NCBI GenBank assembly: GCA_020634235.1
Contig: JACKCB010000001.1
Location: 1,550,001 to 1,614,000 of the forward strand
Source of the DNA: Ardenticatenaceae bacterium
GTDB taxonomy: Bacteria; Chloroflexota; Anaerolineae; Promineifilales; Promineifilaceae
Length of the DNA stretch: 64,000 nt
Direction of reading: 5' to 3'
The translations under genes and the position numbers were made by a program. The notes under the pieces are model-generated. The model made no database searches. It saw only the letters and a program-made list of their open reading frames with translations, and was not told the origin of the DNA. Of the stretch, positions 36,060 through 44,710 are shown one piece after another (position 1 is the stretch's first letter; each line of letters opens with the position of its first letter).

Positions 36060-36647
36060 ATGAACGCCCATCAGCGCACTTATTATCTCCTGGTCGCCAT
36101 TATTTTGCTGACTTTACCTTGCTACTGTGTGGGTATTGTGCTGTTTGCGCTGGCCCCTGATGCTGTTCCCTTGCCCCCGCCCATTGTCACGGCTACGCCT
36201 TCCACCACGCCCGACGCCACTACTGTGCAGACGCCGGTGCTGCCTACGCCAATCCCGACCATTACCCGGTTGGCGACCCAGACCCCGGCCGGGCCAACCG
36301 CCACCCTGCCCCCCACCCCCATTCAATTTGCCACGGCCACCCTGCCGCTGGCCACACCCACCGAAACGCCCACCGGCACGCTTATTCCCAGCCTGACGGC
36401 CACCGCCACGGCCACGGCCACCCCGACTGGCACGCCCACCCTCACGGCTACGCCTACCGAGACCCTCAGCCCGACGCCGACGGCAACCGCGACGGCCACC
36501 ACCGAGCCACCAACGCCCACTGCATCACCCACGCCCACCGAAACGCCGCTGCCGGTGCCCAGCGACACGCCGACACCGACCGACACGCCCCTGCCGGCTG
36601 ATACGCCAACTTCCACCCCGGAAATTGGCGGCACGCCTGCGCCCTGA
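36060..36647 (+). CDS. Membrane-anchored Thr/Pro-rich stalk protein
   Basis: A 195-residue protein with one hydrophobic span (about 8-32) followed by roughly 160 residues of Thr, Pro and Ala in TPT, TAT and PTET patterns. No folded domain is visible. Such sequences form extended, possibly glycosylated spacers outside the membrane. Normally they link a domain to the envelope, but here nothing follows the stalk. The start has no good ribosome site, so the exact N-terminus is uncertain. It is 11 bases ahead of the first M42 gene. Confidence 0.6.
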   Translation: MNAHQRTYYLLVAIILLTLPCYCVGIVLFALAPDAVPLPPPIVTATPSTTPDATTVQTPVLPTPIPTITRLATQTPAGPTATLPPTPIQFATATLPLATPTETPTGTLIPSLTATATATATPTGTPTLTATPTETLSPTPTATATATTEPPTPTASPTPTETPLPVPSDTPTPTDTPLPADTPTSTPEIGGTPAP

Positions 36648-36658
36648 CGAGGATTGCT

Positions 36659-37759
36659 ATGGATTTGTATGATCAGCTTAAGACCTTAACCGAAACTCCT
36701 GGCCCATCGGGCTGGGAAGCGGGCATTGCCGCGACTATTCGTGATCTGTGGCAGCCGCTGGTCGACACGATCACCCTGGACCGGATTGGCAGCCTGGTGG
36801 CGGTGAAGCGGGGATTGGGGACAGATGGGACGCGGCGGCGGGTGCTGGTGGCGGCCCACATGGATGAGATTGGCCTCATGGTTACCCAAATCGCCCGCTA
36901 CCCTGATGATGACAGTGGCCATGGCTTTTTGCGCGTGACCAATGTGGGCGGGGTGGACATTCGCCACTTGCTGGGGCAGATGGTGGTGGTGCATGGCCGG
37001 CAAAACCTTACCGGGGTCATTGGCGCGCTGCCCAACCACATGCTGCCGGAGAGCAAGCACAATGTGCCCTACGGTTATGACGATCTGGTGGTTGACGTTG
37101 GCCTCCCGGCCGGGGAGCTGCGCCAGATGGTCGCGGTGGGCGATTTTGTCTCTTTCCGCCAGCCGCTGCGCCGGCTGCAAAATGGCCAGGTCACCGGCAA
37201 ATCGCTGGACAACCGGGCGTCGGTGGCAGCGGTGACGGTGGCCCTGTCCTATTTGCAGACGCGGCAGCACACCTGGGACGTGGTGGCGGTGGCCACGGCG
37301 CAGGAAGAGACGGCTTTGCTGGGGGCCTATACCAGCGGCCACGCGCAGCAGCCAGAGCTGGCCGTTGCCCTGGATGTGACCTTTGGCAAAAGCCCGGCGT
37401 CCAAGGATAATGGCGAGACTTATGACCTGGGTGGCGGCCCGACGCTTGGTTTGGGGCCTAATTTGCACCCTGGCGTTTACGCCCGTTTGCAGGCGGCGGC
37501 CAAGGCGCTGGAGATGAAGGTGACGCCGGAGCCTCATGCCCGAGCCAGCGGCACCGATGCCTATGCGCTGCAGGTGGCGCGCAGCGGCCTGCCCACCGGG
37601 CTGATCGGCATTCCGCTGCGCTATATGCACACGATGGTGGAAACGGCTGACCTGGCGGACATTGAGCGGGCCGGCCGGCTGTTGGGTGAGTTTATTGCCC
37701 GGCTGGATGAGCAGACGATGGATGAGATTGCCGCCAAACTGATGGCGAAAGATGAGTAG
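36659..37759 (+). CDS. M42-family metallo-aminopeptidase (first of three)
   Basis: A 366-residue protein of the glutamyl aminopeptidase/endoglucanase M family. Dinuclear metal ligands are visible: AAHMDEIGLMV (His), SLDNRASVAA (Asp), TAQEETALLGA (catalytic and ligand Glu), ALDVTF (Asp) and MHTMVE (His). These enzymes form large dodecameric shells that trim short peptides in the cytosol. It opens a run of three tandem family members, each about 30 percent alike by eye. GAGG precedes the ATG. Confidence 0.9.
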   Translation: MDLYDQLKTLTETPGPSGWEAGIAATIRDLWQPLVDTITLDRIGSLVAVKRGLGTDGTRRRVLVAAHMDEIGLMVTQIARYPDDDSGHGFLRVTNVGGVDIRHLLGQMVVVHGRQNLTGVIGALPNHMLPESKHNVPYGYDDLVVDVGLPAGELRQMVAVGDFVSFRQPLRRLQNGQVTGKSLDNRASVAAVTVALSYLQTRQHTWDVVAVATAQEETALLGAYTSGHAQQPELAVALDVTFGKSPASKDNGETYDLGGGPTLGLGPNLHPGVYARLQAAAKALEMKVTPEPHARASGTDAYALQVARSGLPTGLIGIPLRYMHTMVETADLADIERAGRLLGEFIARLDEQTMDEIAAKLMAKDE

Positions 37760-37840
37760 ACACCCGGCCGGGGTTGGTGAAGCGCCGCGGGTATCCCTGG
37801 CGAAGCTCCCTGCTTCACCGCACCGTTTTTTGAGGCAAGA

Positions 37841-38875
37841 ATGAACGAAATGCTAAAGCAGTTGACCGAGGCCGTGGGCGTGGCCGGCGAGGAAAAAGAG
37901 GTCCGGCTGATGATCCGCGATCTGATCGCGCCCCACGTGGATGAGTGGCGCGTAGATGCGATGGGCAATCTGCTGGCGCTGAAGAAGGGGACGGGCGAAC
38001 TGGCGTGGCGGGTGATGGTGGATGCCCACATGGATGAAGTGGGGCTGATGATCAGCGCCATTGAGAGCGATGGTTCGTTGAGTTTCTTGCCGGTGGGCGG
38101 CCTCGACAGCCGGACGCTGCTGGGTAAGGTGGTGCAGGTGGGGCCGAAGAAGATTACGGGGGTGATTGGGGCCCGGCCGGTGCACCAGCTAACTGCGGCC
38201 CAGCGCAACAGTATTGTGGGCGTGGACGCCATGCGCATCGACATTGGGGCCAGCAAGCGGGAGGATGCGGCCGGCCGGGTCAATTTGGGTGACCGGGCAG
38301 CGTTTGTAACCAGCTATGAAGAGCAGGGCATGGTGGCCTTTGGCAAGGCGCTGGACAATCGGGCTGGCTGTGCGGCGCTGGTTGAGCTGCTGCGCGGTGA
38401 ACCCTATCCCTTTGATTTGCACGCGGCATTTACGGTGCAGGAAGAGGTGGGGCTGCGCGGCGCGCAGGTGGCCGGCTATGCGGTGAACCCGGATGTGGCG
38501 CTGGTGCTGGAGTGTACGCCGGCCTATGATCTGCCCAATGAGCGGGATGTCAGCCCGAATGTGGTGCTCGGCCGGGGGCCGTCTATTTATGTGATGGATT
38601 CGCGAGCTATCCAGGACCCGCGCCTGGTGGCCCACATCCTGCGCACAGCTGATGCCAATGGGCTGCCCTACCAGGTACGGCAGCCGGGTGGTGGCGGCAC
38701 GAATACGGGCAGCATCCAGCGGGCGCAGGCTGGTGTGCCGGCGGCCACCATTGCCACGCCGGCCCGTTTTTTGCACACCCCGGCCGGGATGATTCACCTG
38801 GAAGATTTTGCCAACGTCATCAAACTGGCCGAGGCAACGCTGCGATCCCTGACCCCGGCGCTGTTCCAACGTTGA
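37841..38875 (+). CDS. M42-family metallo-aminopeptidase (second of three)
   Basis: A 344-residue paralog with all ligands: DAHMDEVGLM, ALDNRAGCAA, VQEEVGLRGA, VLECTPAYD and FLHTPAGM. The Glu in VLECT in place of Asp is within family variation and may affect metal or substrate preference. It begins 81 bases after the first paralog and ends 27 before the third. GAGGCAAGA precedes the ATG. Confidence 0.9.
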   Translation: MNEMLKQLTEAVGVAGEEKEVRLMIRDLIAPHVDEWRVDAMGNLLALKKGTGELAWRVMVDAHMDEVGLMISAIESDGSLSFLPVGGLDSRTLLGKVVQVGPKKITGVIGARPVHQLTAAQRNSIVGVDAMRIDIGASKREDAAGRVNLGDRAAFVTSYEEQGMVAFGKALDNRAGCAALVELLRGEPYPFDLHAAFTVQEEVGLRGAQVAGYAVNPDVALVLECTPAYDLPNERDVSPNVVLGRGPSIYVMDSRAIQDPRLVAHILRTADANGLPYQVRQPGGGGTNTGSIQRAQAGVPAATIATPARFLHTPAGMIHLEDFANVIKLAEATLRSLTPALFQR

Positions 38876-38902
38876 GCCGGCGAGATTTTGGCAAACGAGG
38901 AT

Positions 38903-39898
38903 ATGATGAACGATCTGATTAAGAAACTTGTAGAAGCCTACGGTCCATCGGGTTTTGAAGACCAGATGCGCGACCTGATCCGGCCGGAAATTGCCCCCTA
39001 TGCTGACGAGCTGTCGGTGGATGCCATGGGCAACCTGATCGCCTTCAGACGGGGTGACGGCACTGGCCTGAAGGTGATGATGGCGGCCCACATGGACGAA
39101 ATTGGGGTGATGGTGACGCACATCACGGAGAAGGGCTTCTTGCGCTTTACCAATATTGGCGGGGTGTATGCGCACACGCTCATGGGGGGGCGGGTGCAGT
39201 TTGCCGACGGCACCATTGGTGTGATTTACAGCGAGCGGCTGGCGGACCGGGGCAAGGTTCATCCGTTGGATAAGCACTATATCGACGTGGGGGCCTCCGG
39301 CCGGGAGGAGTGCCCGATCGCCATTGGTGCGGCGGCCGGTTTTGTGCGCCCGCTGGTGGTGCAGGGGCAGCGGCTTTCTGCCAAGAGCATGGATGACCGG
39401 ATTGGCTGTGTAGTGGCCATTGAAACCATGAAACGGCTGCAGAACTCTCCTCACGACCTCTATTTTGTCTTTAGCGTGCAGGAGGAGATCGGCACGCGTG
39501 GGGCGCAGGTGGCGGCCAATGCTATTGGACCCGATGTGGGTATTGCCCTGGACGTGACCTGGACGGGAGACACGCCGGAAGGGCAAATGATGGCTGTGGG
39601 ACTGGGATTGGGACCGGCTATCAAGGTGAAAGATAGTGGTATGATCGCCCATGCCGGCCTGGTGCAGTTGATGAAGCAGCGGGCCGCCGAAGCGGAGATT
39701 CCGTACCAGTTGGAAGTGTTGGTGGGTGGCTCTACGGATGCGCGTTCGATGCAGTTGGCTGGCCCTGGCTGTGCCGCCGGGTGTATCTCTATTCCCTGCC
39801 GCTATGTCCACTCGCAAAGTGAAACGGTGGATGCCGACGACGTGGAGAACAGTATTCGCCTGCTAACGGCTGTTTTGTCGGGGGAAATGGCGTTGTAA
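38903..39898 (+). CDS. M42-family metallo-aminopeptidase (third of three)
   Basis: A 331-residue paralog. I use ATG 38903 (MMNDLIKKLVEAYGPSGFED) just after GAGG; a TTG at 38888 would add five residues, and 38906 is equally possible. Ligands are AAHMDEIGVM, SMDDRIGCVV, VQEEIGTRGA, ALDVTW and YVHSQSE. The three paralogs probably differ in peptide preference (acidic, hydrophobic, basic), as in archaeal TET peptidases, but I cannot assign which is which. A terminator follows. Confidence 0.9.
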   Translation: MMNDLIKKLVEAYGPSGFEDQMRDLIRPEIAPYADELSVDAMGNLIAFRRGDGTGLKVMMAAHMDEIGVMVTHITEKGFLRFTNIGGVYAHTLMGGRVQFADGTIGVIYSERLADRGKVHPLDKHYIDVGASGREECPIAIGAAAGFVRPLVVQGQRLSAKSMDDRIGCVVAIETMKRLQNSPHDLYFVFSVQEEIGTRGAQVAANAIGPDVGIALDVTWTGDTPEGQMMAVGLGLGPAIKVKDSGMIAHAGLVQLMKQRAAEAEIPYQLEVLVGGSTDARSMQLAGPGCAAGCISIPCRYVHSQSETVDADDVENSIRLLTAVLSGEMAL

Positions 39899-39916
39899 TC
39901 CCGGCCGGGACCGGCT

Positions 39917-39965
39917 GCCGGGCTTTTGGCTGACGTGGATGTTGGCTAGAGGCCCGGCTTTTTTT
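39917..39965 (+). terminator. Terminator of the M42 gene cluster
   Basis: GCCGGGC (39917-39923) pairs with GCCCGGC (39952-39958) across a 28-base loop, followed by a T7 run. Confidence 0.7.
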
Positions 39966-40000
39966 GTGTGGGGTAGGGGGAAACCCGGCCGGGGAGCGCC

Positions 40001-40408
40001 TCAGGACAACTCGCCGTTCACCCATTCCTTTGGCGCCGGCAGGTCCATGTTAACGCCCAAGAAGCGCACGGCAAACCAGCACAAAGTCATGGTAGGAATG
40101 AACTGCGTAAAGGGGATCAGCGCCTCTACCGCGGACACGCCGCGCAGCGCCTTCAACCCCAGGCGATCCAGGACAATCCAGGAGATGGGAGCGGCCAGAA
40201 AATCCAAGCCCCAGTCCAGCAAGTCAATGAATAGCACCACCATGAAAGGCGTGTAGCGCAGCGTCTGGCTGAAGGTAGCGTGGGGCGGCACCCGGATGTG
40301 GCGCAATTGGCGGATAACCAGCAAAAAGATGAGCAGCGCCAGGGTGGTGCTGATGACCATGCCGGCGAGCAAGATAAGGCCAATGGTTTGCAGAACTTCG
40401 CTGTTCAT
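40001..40408 (-). CDS. Small membrane protein of unknown family
   Basis: A 135-residue protein with about three hydrophobic segments (about 7-33, 50-75 and 95-115). No motif was recognised. GGAGGTGG lies upstream of the ATG. It follows the DUF456 gene by 24 bases on the same strand, so the two are likely one transcript. Confidence 0.6.
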   Translation of the reverse strand: MNSEVLQTIGLILLAGMVISTTLALLIFLLVIRQLRHIRVPPHATFSQTLRYTPFMVVLFIDLLDWGLDFLAAPISWIVLDRLGLKALRGVSAVEALIPFTQFIPTMTLCWFAVRFLGVNMDLPAPKEWVNGELS

Positions 40409-40432
40409 AATGATGAATCCACCTCCGGCGGC

Positions 40433-40948
40433 TCAGTAAGTTAGCACTTGCCACACAAATATCAGCAGCATCATCAATACGCCGCTGAGTTGGACCAGCG
40501 CGGCGACACCCCAATGGGCCAGCCCATTCACGCTGGCCTGGAAGGCCAACTGCCAGTCGCGCACTTTGTGATATTCGCCGATCAGGATGCCTAGACCGTA
40601 ACCAATGATGGTGCCGATGAGGGGGGCAAAGAAGGTGCCAATGATGCCGCCTACCAGCCCCAGGGCAATGGCCCGCCGCGACGTGCCGCGGGACTTGGCC
40701 CCCAGCCAGGGCAGCCACAGGTCGGCCAGCCCGGTGACCAGGGCAATCAGGGTCAGGACAACCAGGGTGAGGCCATCCAGGGCGGCCAGCCCCTGACTGC
40801 GCTCAAAGATGGCGTATAGCAGAATGGTGAGGTAGGCCAGGAAGGTGCCGGGGATGATGGGGATGATGGTGCCGACGGCACCCAGCAAGATGAAGATGAC
40901 GGATAAACCGAAAGCTACTGCCTGCAAAATCTGGGTGAGTGCGATCAT
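40433..40948 (-). CDS. DUF456 membrane protein
   Basis: A 171-residue protein with about five spans. The DUF456 pattern is visible in GAVGTIIPIIPGTFLAY (about 23-40) and GLVGGIIGTFFAPLIGTIIGYGLGILIGE (about 97-125), two Gly/Pro-rich segments related to each other. The family is widespread and uncharacterised; glycine-zipper-like helices suggest tight packing in the membrane. Confidence 0.8.
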   Translation of the reverse strand: MIALTQILQAVAFGLSVIFILLGAVGTIIPIIPGTFLAYLTILLYAIFERSQGLAALDGLTLVVLTLIALVTGLADLWLPWLGAKSRGTSRRAIALGLVGGIIGTFFAPLIGTIIGYGLGILIGEYHKVRDWQLAFQASVNGLAHWGVAALVQLSGVLMMLLIFVWQVLTY

Positions 40949-41042
40949 CTACTGCCCGGGAATGAACACCAGGCTCTGGAGCGCGGTGTTTACTGGTTGT
41001 CTGTTGCCGTTTGCTTTACGTGGAGGGGGCGAATAAGTTGCA

Positions 41043-42308
41043 CTACAAGGCTCTGGCGGCCAGGTGGAAGCGGTGGAAGAGGTTGGCCAGGTAAGGGCGC
41101 AGCCCGGCCATCTGACCCAGGCCGATGGTGTGCAGTTGGGCTTCGTTCATGTGGGTGGCCATCTCCCAGGTGTGGGGTGAGCCGACGAAGGGGTGGAACC
41201 ATTCGGCAAAGCGGGGAAGCCAGGTGGTGAGGACGTAGAGGCAGAGGGCGGCGGGGATGGCCTGGCGGAGGGTGCGGGCGGAGAAGCTGCCGCCAAGCTG
41301 CATGGACATGCGCAGCAGGTAGCTGTCGACCATGGTTTCTTCGGTGATGGGCAGTTCTAGCCCTCCCCGGCCGGGTTCGGTTAACCAAAACTGCTGCAAT
41401 TTCTCCAGCAGGTCCACCAGCTCGCACACGGCCGGGCCACTTTGCACCGTGTGCCAGTCCAGCAAGTAGCGCTCGTTGAACAGCGTTACATGCCAGTGGC
41501 GCGGGGCCGGGTCGCCGTGCAGCAAGGTAATGGGCAGCTCGCGCAGTGGCTGCAGCATGGGGATGGGATCATCCAGCAGTTCGGCGATGGCCTGGAGGTG
41601 GGGTTCTTCAAGCAGGTTGGGCCAGCCGCCCAGGTGACGCAGCGTTTCCAGCCCGGCCGCACTGCGCACCAACACCGGGGCCAGCCGGCCAGCGGTTTGC
41701 AGGGCGTGGGCGGAGATGGCGGCGGCACGCCCCAGGCCCAGGTGAGTGCTGTTATCCAGCATCAACTCGTAATAGCCGCGTTGGGCGCTGCCGCGCCCCG
41801 GCCGGGCCAGGTAGTTGGGCAGCCATTCTAACCCCAGCAGCAGATCTTGCTGCTGCCAGAACGTGGCATGGACGTTTACCAGGGCGGCCAGGTTACGCTC
41901 CACCTCGTCGGCGGTCCACGTCCCGGCCGGGCGATGGTTGGGCACGTCGTCCAGCACCAGCCAACTGCGGTCCGTGCTGGCACTGATGTGGTTTAGCCAG
42001 CAGCGCGGTGTAAGCGCCGGCAACTGCCGGGCCAACTCCCTGTAGAAGTGTGCTTCTGCCAGGTTGCTCTGCTTGCCCACCAGCGGCACCGGTTCTGACT
42101 GGTTGGCGATGGTCAGCAGATAACGGCGCAGATCGGCCCAGTTTTCCGGCCCCGGCCGGGGTTCGGACCGTGGCGGGTGGGGCAGCGCTTCGGTGGCCAC
42201 ACTGCGCACCACCACGGCATCCAGCGACGCCTCGGTGTGCAGCAGCTCGGTCCAGGCCTCGGGGTCCAGGCGGCGCAGTTGGTTTACTCGCAATCGTGAC
42301 ATGCTCAT
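41043..42308 (-). CDS. Aminoglycoside-phosphotransferase-like (APH) kinase-fold protein
   Basis: A 421-residue protein of the APH/choline-kinase superfamily. The catalytic loop reads TLLHGDPAPRHWHVT near residue 265, and the metal-binding Asp is in LLDWHTVQSGPAVCELVDLL. The usual Asn of HGDxxxxN is replaced by His, an unusual change. FYRELARQLP and WLVLDDVPNH match the N-lobe and hinge. Substrate is unknown; such proteins may phosphorylate small alcohols or act on surface-glycan precursors. Either of two near ATGs (42308, 42302) may be the start. Confidence 0.72.
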   Translation of the reverse strand: MSMSRLRVNQLRRLDPEAWTELLHTEASLDAVVVRSVATEALPHPPRSEPRPGPENWADLRRYLLTIANQSEPVPLVGKQSNLAEAHFYRELARQLPALTPRCWLNHISASTDRSWLVLDDVPNHRPAGTWTADEVERNLAALVNVHATFWQQQDLLLGLEWLPNYLARPGRGSAQRGYYELMLDNSTHLGLGRAAAISAHALQTAGRLAPVLVRSAAGLETLRHLGGWPNLLEEPHLQAIAELLDDPIPMLQPLRELPITLLHGDPAPRHWHVTLFNERYLLDWHTVQSGPAVCELVDLLEKLQQFWLTEPGRGGLELPITEETMVDSYLLRMSMQLGGSFSARTLRQAIPAALCLYVLTTWLPRFAEWFHPFVGSPHTWEMATHMNEAQLHTIGLGQMAGLRPYLANLFHRFHLAARAL

Positions 42309-42766
42309 GACACGGGGGATTGTAGACGGGAATAACGAAAACGCAACCGCGCGGCGTTTCCTGTCCGGCGTGAGCGCAGCTCCATTAGGCTTTCTTCATT
42401 TTGCGGCCTCGGTTTGTTGTCCCTGCGGCAAAATGGGGTACTATTCGCTCCGTGCCAGCCGTTCTAGGGCTGGCCCCTTTCAATCTATCGGCGAAGGCTG
42501 ATGCCAGGGTGCCAGGAAACAGACTGTTTTTGGGCAACCGGACGTTTGCTAAGGCGTTTCGCCGACCCTCGTTCTTTGCCCTCCTTGTTGTTTGCAAGCT
42601 GTTTCTTCACACCCGGCACGGCCGGCCGGATGCGCCTGGCATCTGCCTGCCTACCCGCTGTCCCCTGGCTACCGGCTTAACCTGCCGGTTGCTGCAGCAG
42701 GTGCGCGTAAAGGTGGCTGCCGGCACCTAGTTAATCCCCATTTCAGGAGGTGTCAGGTTAGAGCAC
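42309..42766. other. 458-base gap before the SET gene; no supported gene
   Basis: TTGTTG (42414-42419), a 19-bp spacer and TACTAT (42439-42444) could form a weak plus-strand promoter with a leader of about 310 bases. An open frame of 109 codons (42401-42730) lacks a ribosome site and recognisable sequence. AGGAGG lies 15 bases before the SET start, further than usual. Confidence 0.35.
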
Positions 42767-43327
42767 ATGGAAAACCGTCGTACCGATTTTGTATCGCCCA
42801 AGTTGGAAGCACGACCTCTGCCGGCCAAAGGTGAGTACGGGGTGTTTACCCGTGAAGCCATTGCGCCAGGCGAACTGTTGATTGTGTGGAGTGGTAACAT
42901 TGTGACCGGTGAGCAGTTGGCTGAACTGCCGGAACGGATGCGCAGCCACAGCTTGCAGGTGGATGAAAACTGTTACCAGGTTCCCAACGGACCTACAAGC
43001 GTGGCCGATCTGGTGAACCACTCTTGTAGTCCCAATGCCGGGCTGGCCGGCCAGATTTCGCTGGTGGCGATGCGCGCCATTGGTCCCGGCGAAGAGATAT
43101 GCTTCGACTATGCCATGAGTGATGGCAGCCATTATGATGAGTTTGTTTGCGGCTGCGGTTCTCCGCAATGCCGTGGCCGGGTAACCGGCCATGACTGGCA
43201 GCTGCCAGAGTTGCAGCGGCGTTATGCGGGATTTTTCTCGCCCTACCTGCAGCGACGCATTGAACGGCGGCGGGTTATGCAGGCTGATCTAGGTGTCAGG
43301 CGAGCGGTGCCGACGGTTTTGCAGTAG
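42767..43327 (+). CDS. SET-domain protein, putative lysine methyltransferase
   Basis: A 186-residue protein. GEYGVFTREAIAPGELL opens the SET domain. The SAM/active-site motif DLVNHSCSPNAGL (about 83-95) and EICFDYAMSD form the pseudoknot, and a post-SET cysteine cluster CGCGSPQCRG follows. All hallmarks of the eukaryotic-type SET fold including post-SET are present. It transfers methyl from SAM to a Lys of an unknown protein. The C-terminal ~40 residues are basic. The gene converges with tmRNA. Confidence 0.88.
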   Translation: MENRRTDFVSPKLEARPLPAKGEYGVFTREAIAPGELLIVWSGNIVTGEQLAELPERMRSHSLQVDENCYQVPNGPTSVADLVNHSCSPNAGLAGQISLVAMRAIGPGEEICFDYAMSDGSHYDEFVCGCGSPQCRGRVTGHDWQLPELQRRYAGFFSPYLQRRIERRRVMQADLGVRRAVPTVLQ

Positions 43328-43434
43328 GACACTCCCGTGGATTGTCTGTAGCGACCGGGTCTGCCTGGCTGTGGCTGGTCTCCTGAGGGTGCCCGTAGGG
43401 CTGAACGCAGGAGGTCAGCCAGTATGAATTGATG

Positions 43435-43472
43435 CAAAAAAGCAGCCCGTCCAGCAAACTGGACGGGCTGCT
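43435..43472 (-). terminator. Terminator of ssrA
   Basis: A 14-bp perfect stem (43441-43454 with 43459-43472), a 4-base loop and, on the minus strand, a T7 run. Confidence 0.92.
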
Positions 43473-43481
43473 CTTGTCAGG

Positions 43482-43893
43482 TGGAGATGGCGGGAATCGA
43501 ACCCGCGTCCGAAAAATTCGACCTCTGAACGTCTACAAGCTTAGCCCGGTAATTTGTTTTCACTGCGAGGCCCCCACCCGGCCGGGTTGCCTTCGCAGCT
43601 AGTCGATGACCCCCGAAAGGGCCGCTTACCCGTCGCTATCGGCGTCGCGGCGGCGCACATTGGCTAGCGTTACGCCCGTTCTCGCCCGGCCAATGAGCAG
43701 TTGAGACAGACGCGGTGTCCGCCTTGGACACCTGTTGCTAATCCTTTCGTTGCTTAATTAGGCAGCGAGCGGAAGAGCGTTGTAGGCAACATTATTGTTG
43801 GCACTTAATTGTTTGCTTCCAGATTTACGAGTTGAGAAGCGTGCTCGGCTTGCAGTCCAGGATCAACCTTCCCCGTCGAGACCTATCATCCCC
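43482..43893 (-). ncRNA. ssrA: tmRNA (transfer-messenger RNA)
   Basis: About 412 nt. The 5' end GGGGATG (43893-43887) pairs with CATCTCC near 43489-43483, including the alanine G3-U70 pair. The T arm GGTTCGATTCC is conserved and the CCA is not encoded. The tag frame is GCC at 43802 to TAA at 43758 and reads ANNNVAYNALPLAA, ending in the usual LAA degradation signal. It rescues stalled ribosomes with SmpB, which is not in this window. A CCCGGCCGGG copy (43577-43586) sits in the pseudoknot part downstream of the tag. Confidence 0.97.
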
Positions 43894-43908
43894 GGAAGAT
43901 CTGATTAC

Positions 43909-43937
43909 AGTATAGCATACCGGCCGGGGTATGTCGA
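43909..43937 (-). promoter_or_regulatory. Promoter of ssrA
   Basis: On the minus strand TCGACA (43937-43932), 17-bp spacer, TATACT (43914-43909), with TGC before the -10. Transcription would begin about 9 bases before the mature 5' end, leaving a short leader for RNase P. Confidence 0.8.
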
Positions 43938-44052
43938 TTAGAAGCGAGTAAGAGAGCCGGGCAGCCGGCCAGCCAGCCGGTTGACATGCTGAATGCTTGG
44001 GTTTGCGATACACTGGTGACCGCGAACAAACACCCGGTTACCGGCAGCGACC

Positions 44053-44679
44053 ATGATCACTATTGGCGGCATCGAATTCGACCTCAAACTTAGCCTGCTG
44101 ATTATCCTGAGCACCATCTTGCCCATGCTGGACTATTACGACAACCGGCTGACCGGCTCAGTGCTGGTGGACCGGGTGCTGCTGTACCTGGTGGCCCCGC
44201 TGCTGGTGATTGTGCTGGTGCTGCGAGAATCCCCGGCCGGGTACGGCTTCAGGTTGGGCAACTGGCGCGTGGGCCTGCTCTACACCGTGGCCGGCTGCGC
44301 GGGCATGGCCCTCATCCTCTGGTTTGTGGCGCGCACCCCGGCTATGCAGAACTACTACGCCAAACGCACGCCGGCCGAACTGCCGGCCCTGCTGGCCACC
44401 ACCGGCGTCTATTTTTTTGTCTGGGAATTCATGTGGCGTGGCTTCTTGCTCTTTGGGCTGGCCTCCGTCTTGGGGCCTGGCCCGGCCATCTTGCTGCAGG
44501 CAGTGCCTTTTGCCTTCATGCACCTGAACAAGCCGGAACTGGAAACGCTGAGCACGATTTTTGGCGGCATTGCCTTTGGCTTTGTGGCCTGGCAGTCCGG
44601 CTCCTTCTTCTACCCCTTTCTGATTCATTGGTTTATTGCGGCTTTCACGATGCTCATTGCCAGCGGCCGGCTGGGCTGA
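44053..44679 (+). CDS. CPBP-family intramembrane protease
   Basis: A 208-residue protein with about six spans. The CPBP motif EExxxR appears as WEFMWRGFLL, with the second Glu replaced by Phe, a common family variant. AFMHLNKPELETLSTIFGGIAFG and FLIHWFI supply the two His. Members (Rce1 relatives) cut substrates within membranes or protect against bacteriocins. The function here is unknown. It lies 31 bases ahead of the RumA-like gene. Confidence 0.82.
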   Translation: MITIGGIEFDLKLSLLIILSTILPMLDYYDNRLTGSVLVDRVLLYLVAPLLVIVLVLRESPAGYGFRLGNWRVGLLYTVAGCAGMALILWFVARTPAMQNYYAKRTPAELPALLATTGVYFFVWEFMWRGFLLFGLASVLGPGPAILLQAVPFAFMHLNKPELETLSTIFGGIAFGFVAWQSGSFFYPFLIHWFIAAFTMLIASGRLG

Positions 44680-44710
44680 GCCGGCGAGACCCTTCTGGGA
44701 GTGCTATTTG

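Noticed and set aside
36060..36647. Thr/Pro repeat region as a microsatellite rather than a gene
   Set aside because: The frame has a clear membrane span at its N-terminus and varied codons, so it is a stalk protein, not a simple DNA repeat.
38189..39817. 542-codon minus-strand open frame over the M42 genes
   Set aside because: Antisense shadow; the plus strand has conserved metal ligands and spacing of an operon.
42401..42730. 109-codon open frame before the SET gene
   Set aside because: No ribosome site or known motif. Biased composition suggests a chance frame, although a leader peptide cannot be excluded.
43482..43520. Apparent tRNA T-arm and acceptor sequence
   Set aside because: It is the 3' half of tmRNA, as shown by the matching 5' half at 43887-43893 and the tag frame.
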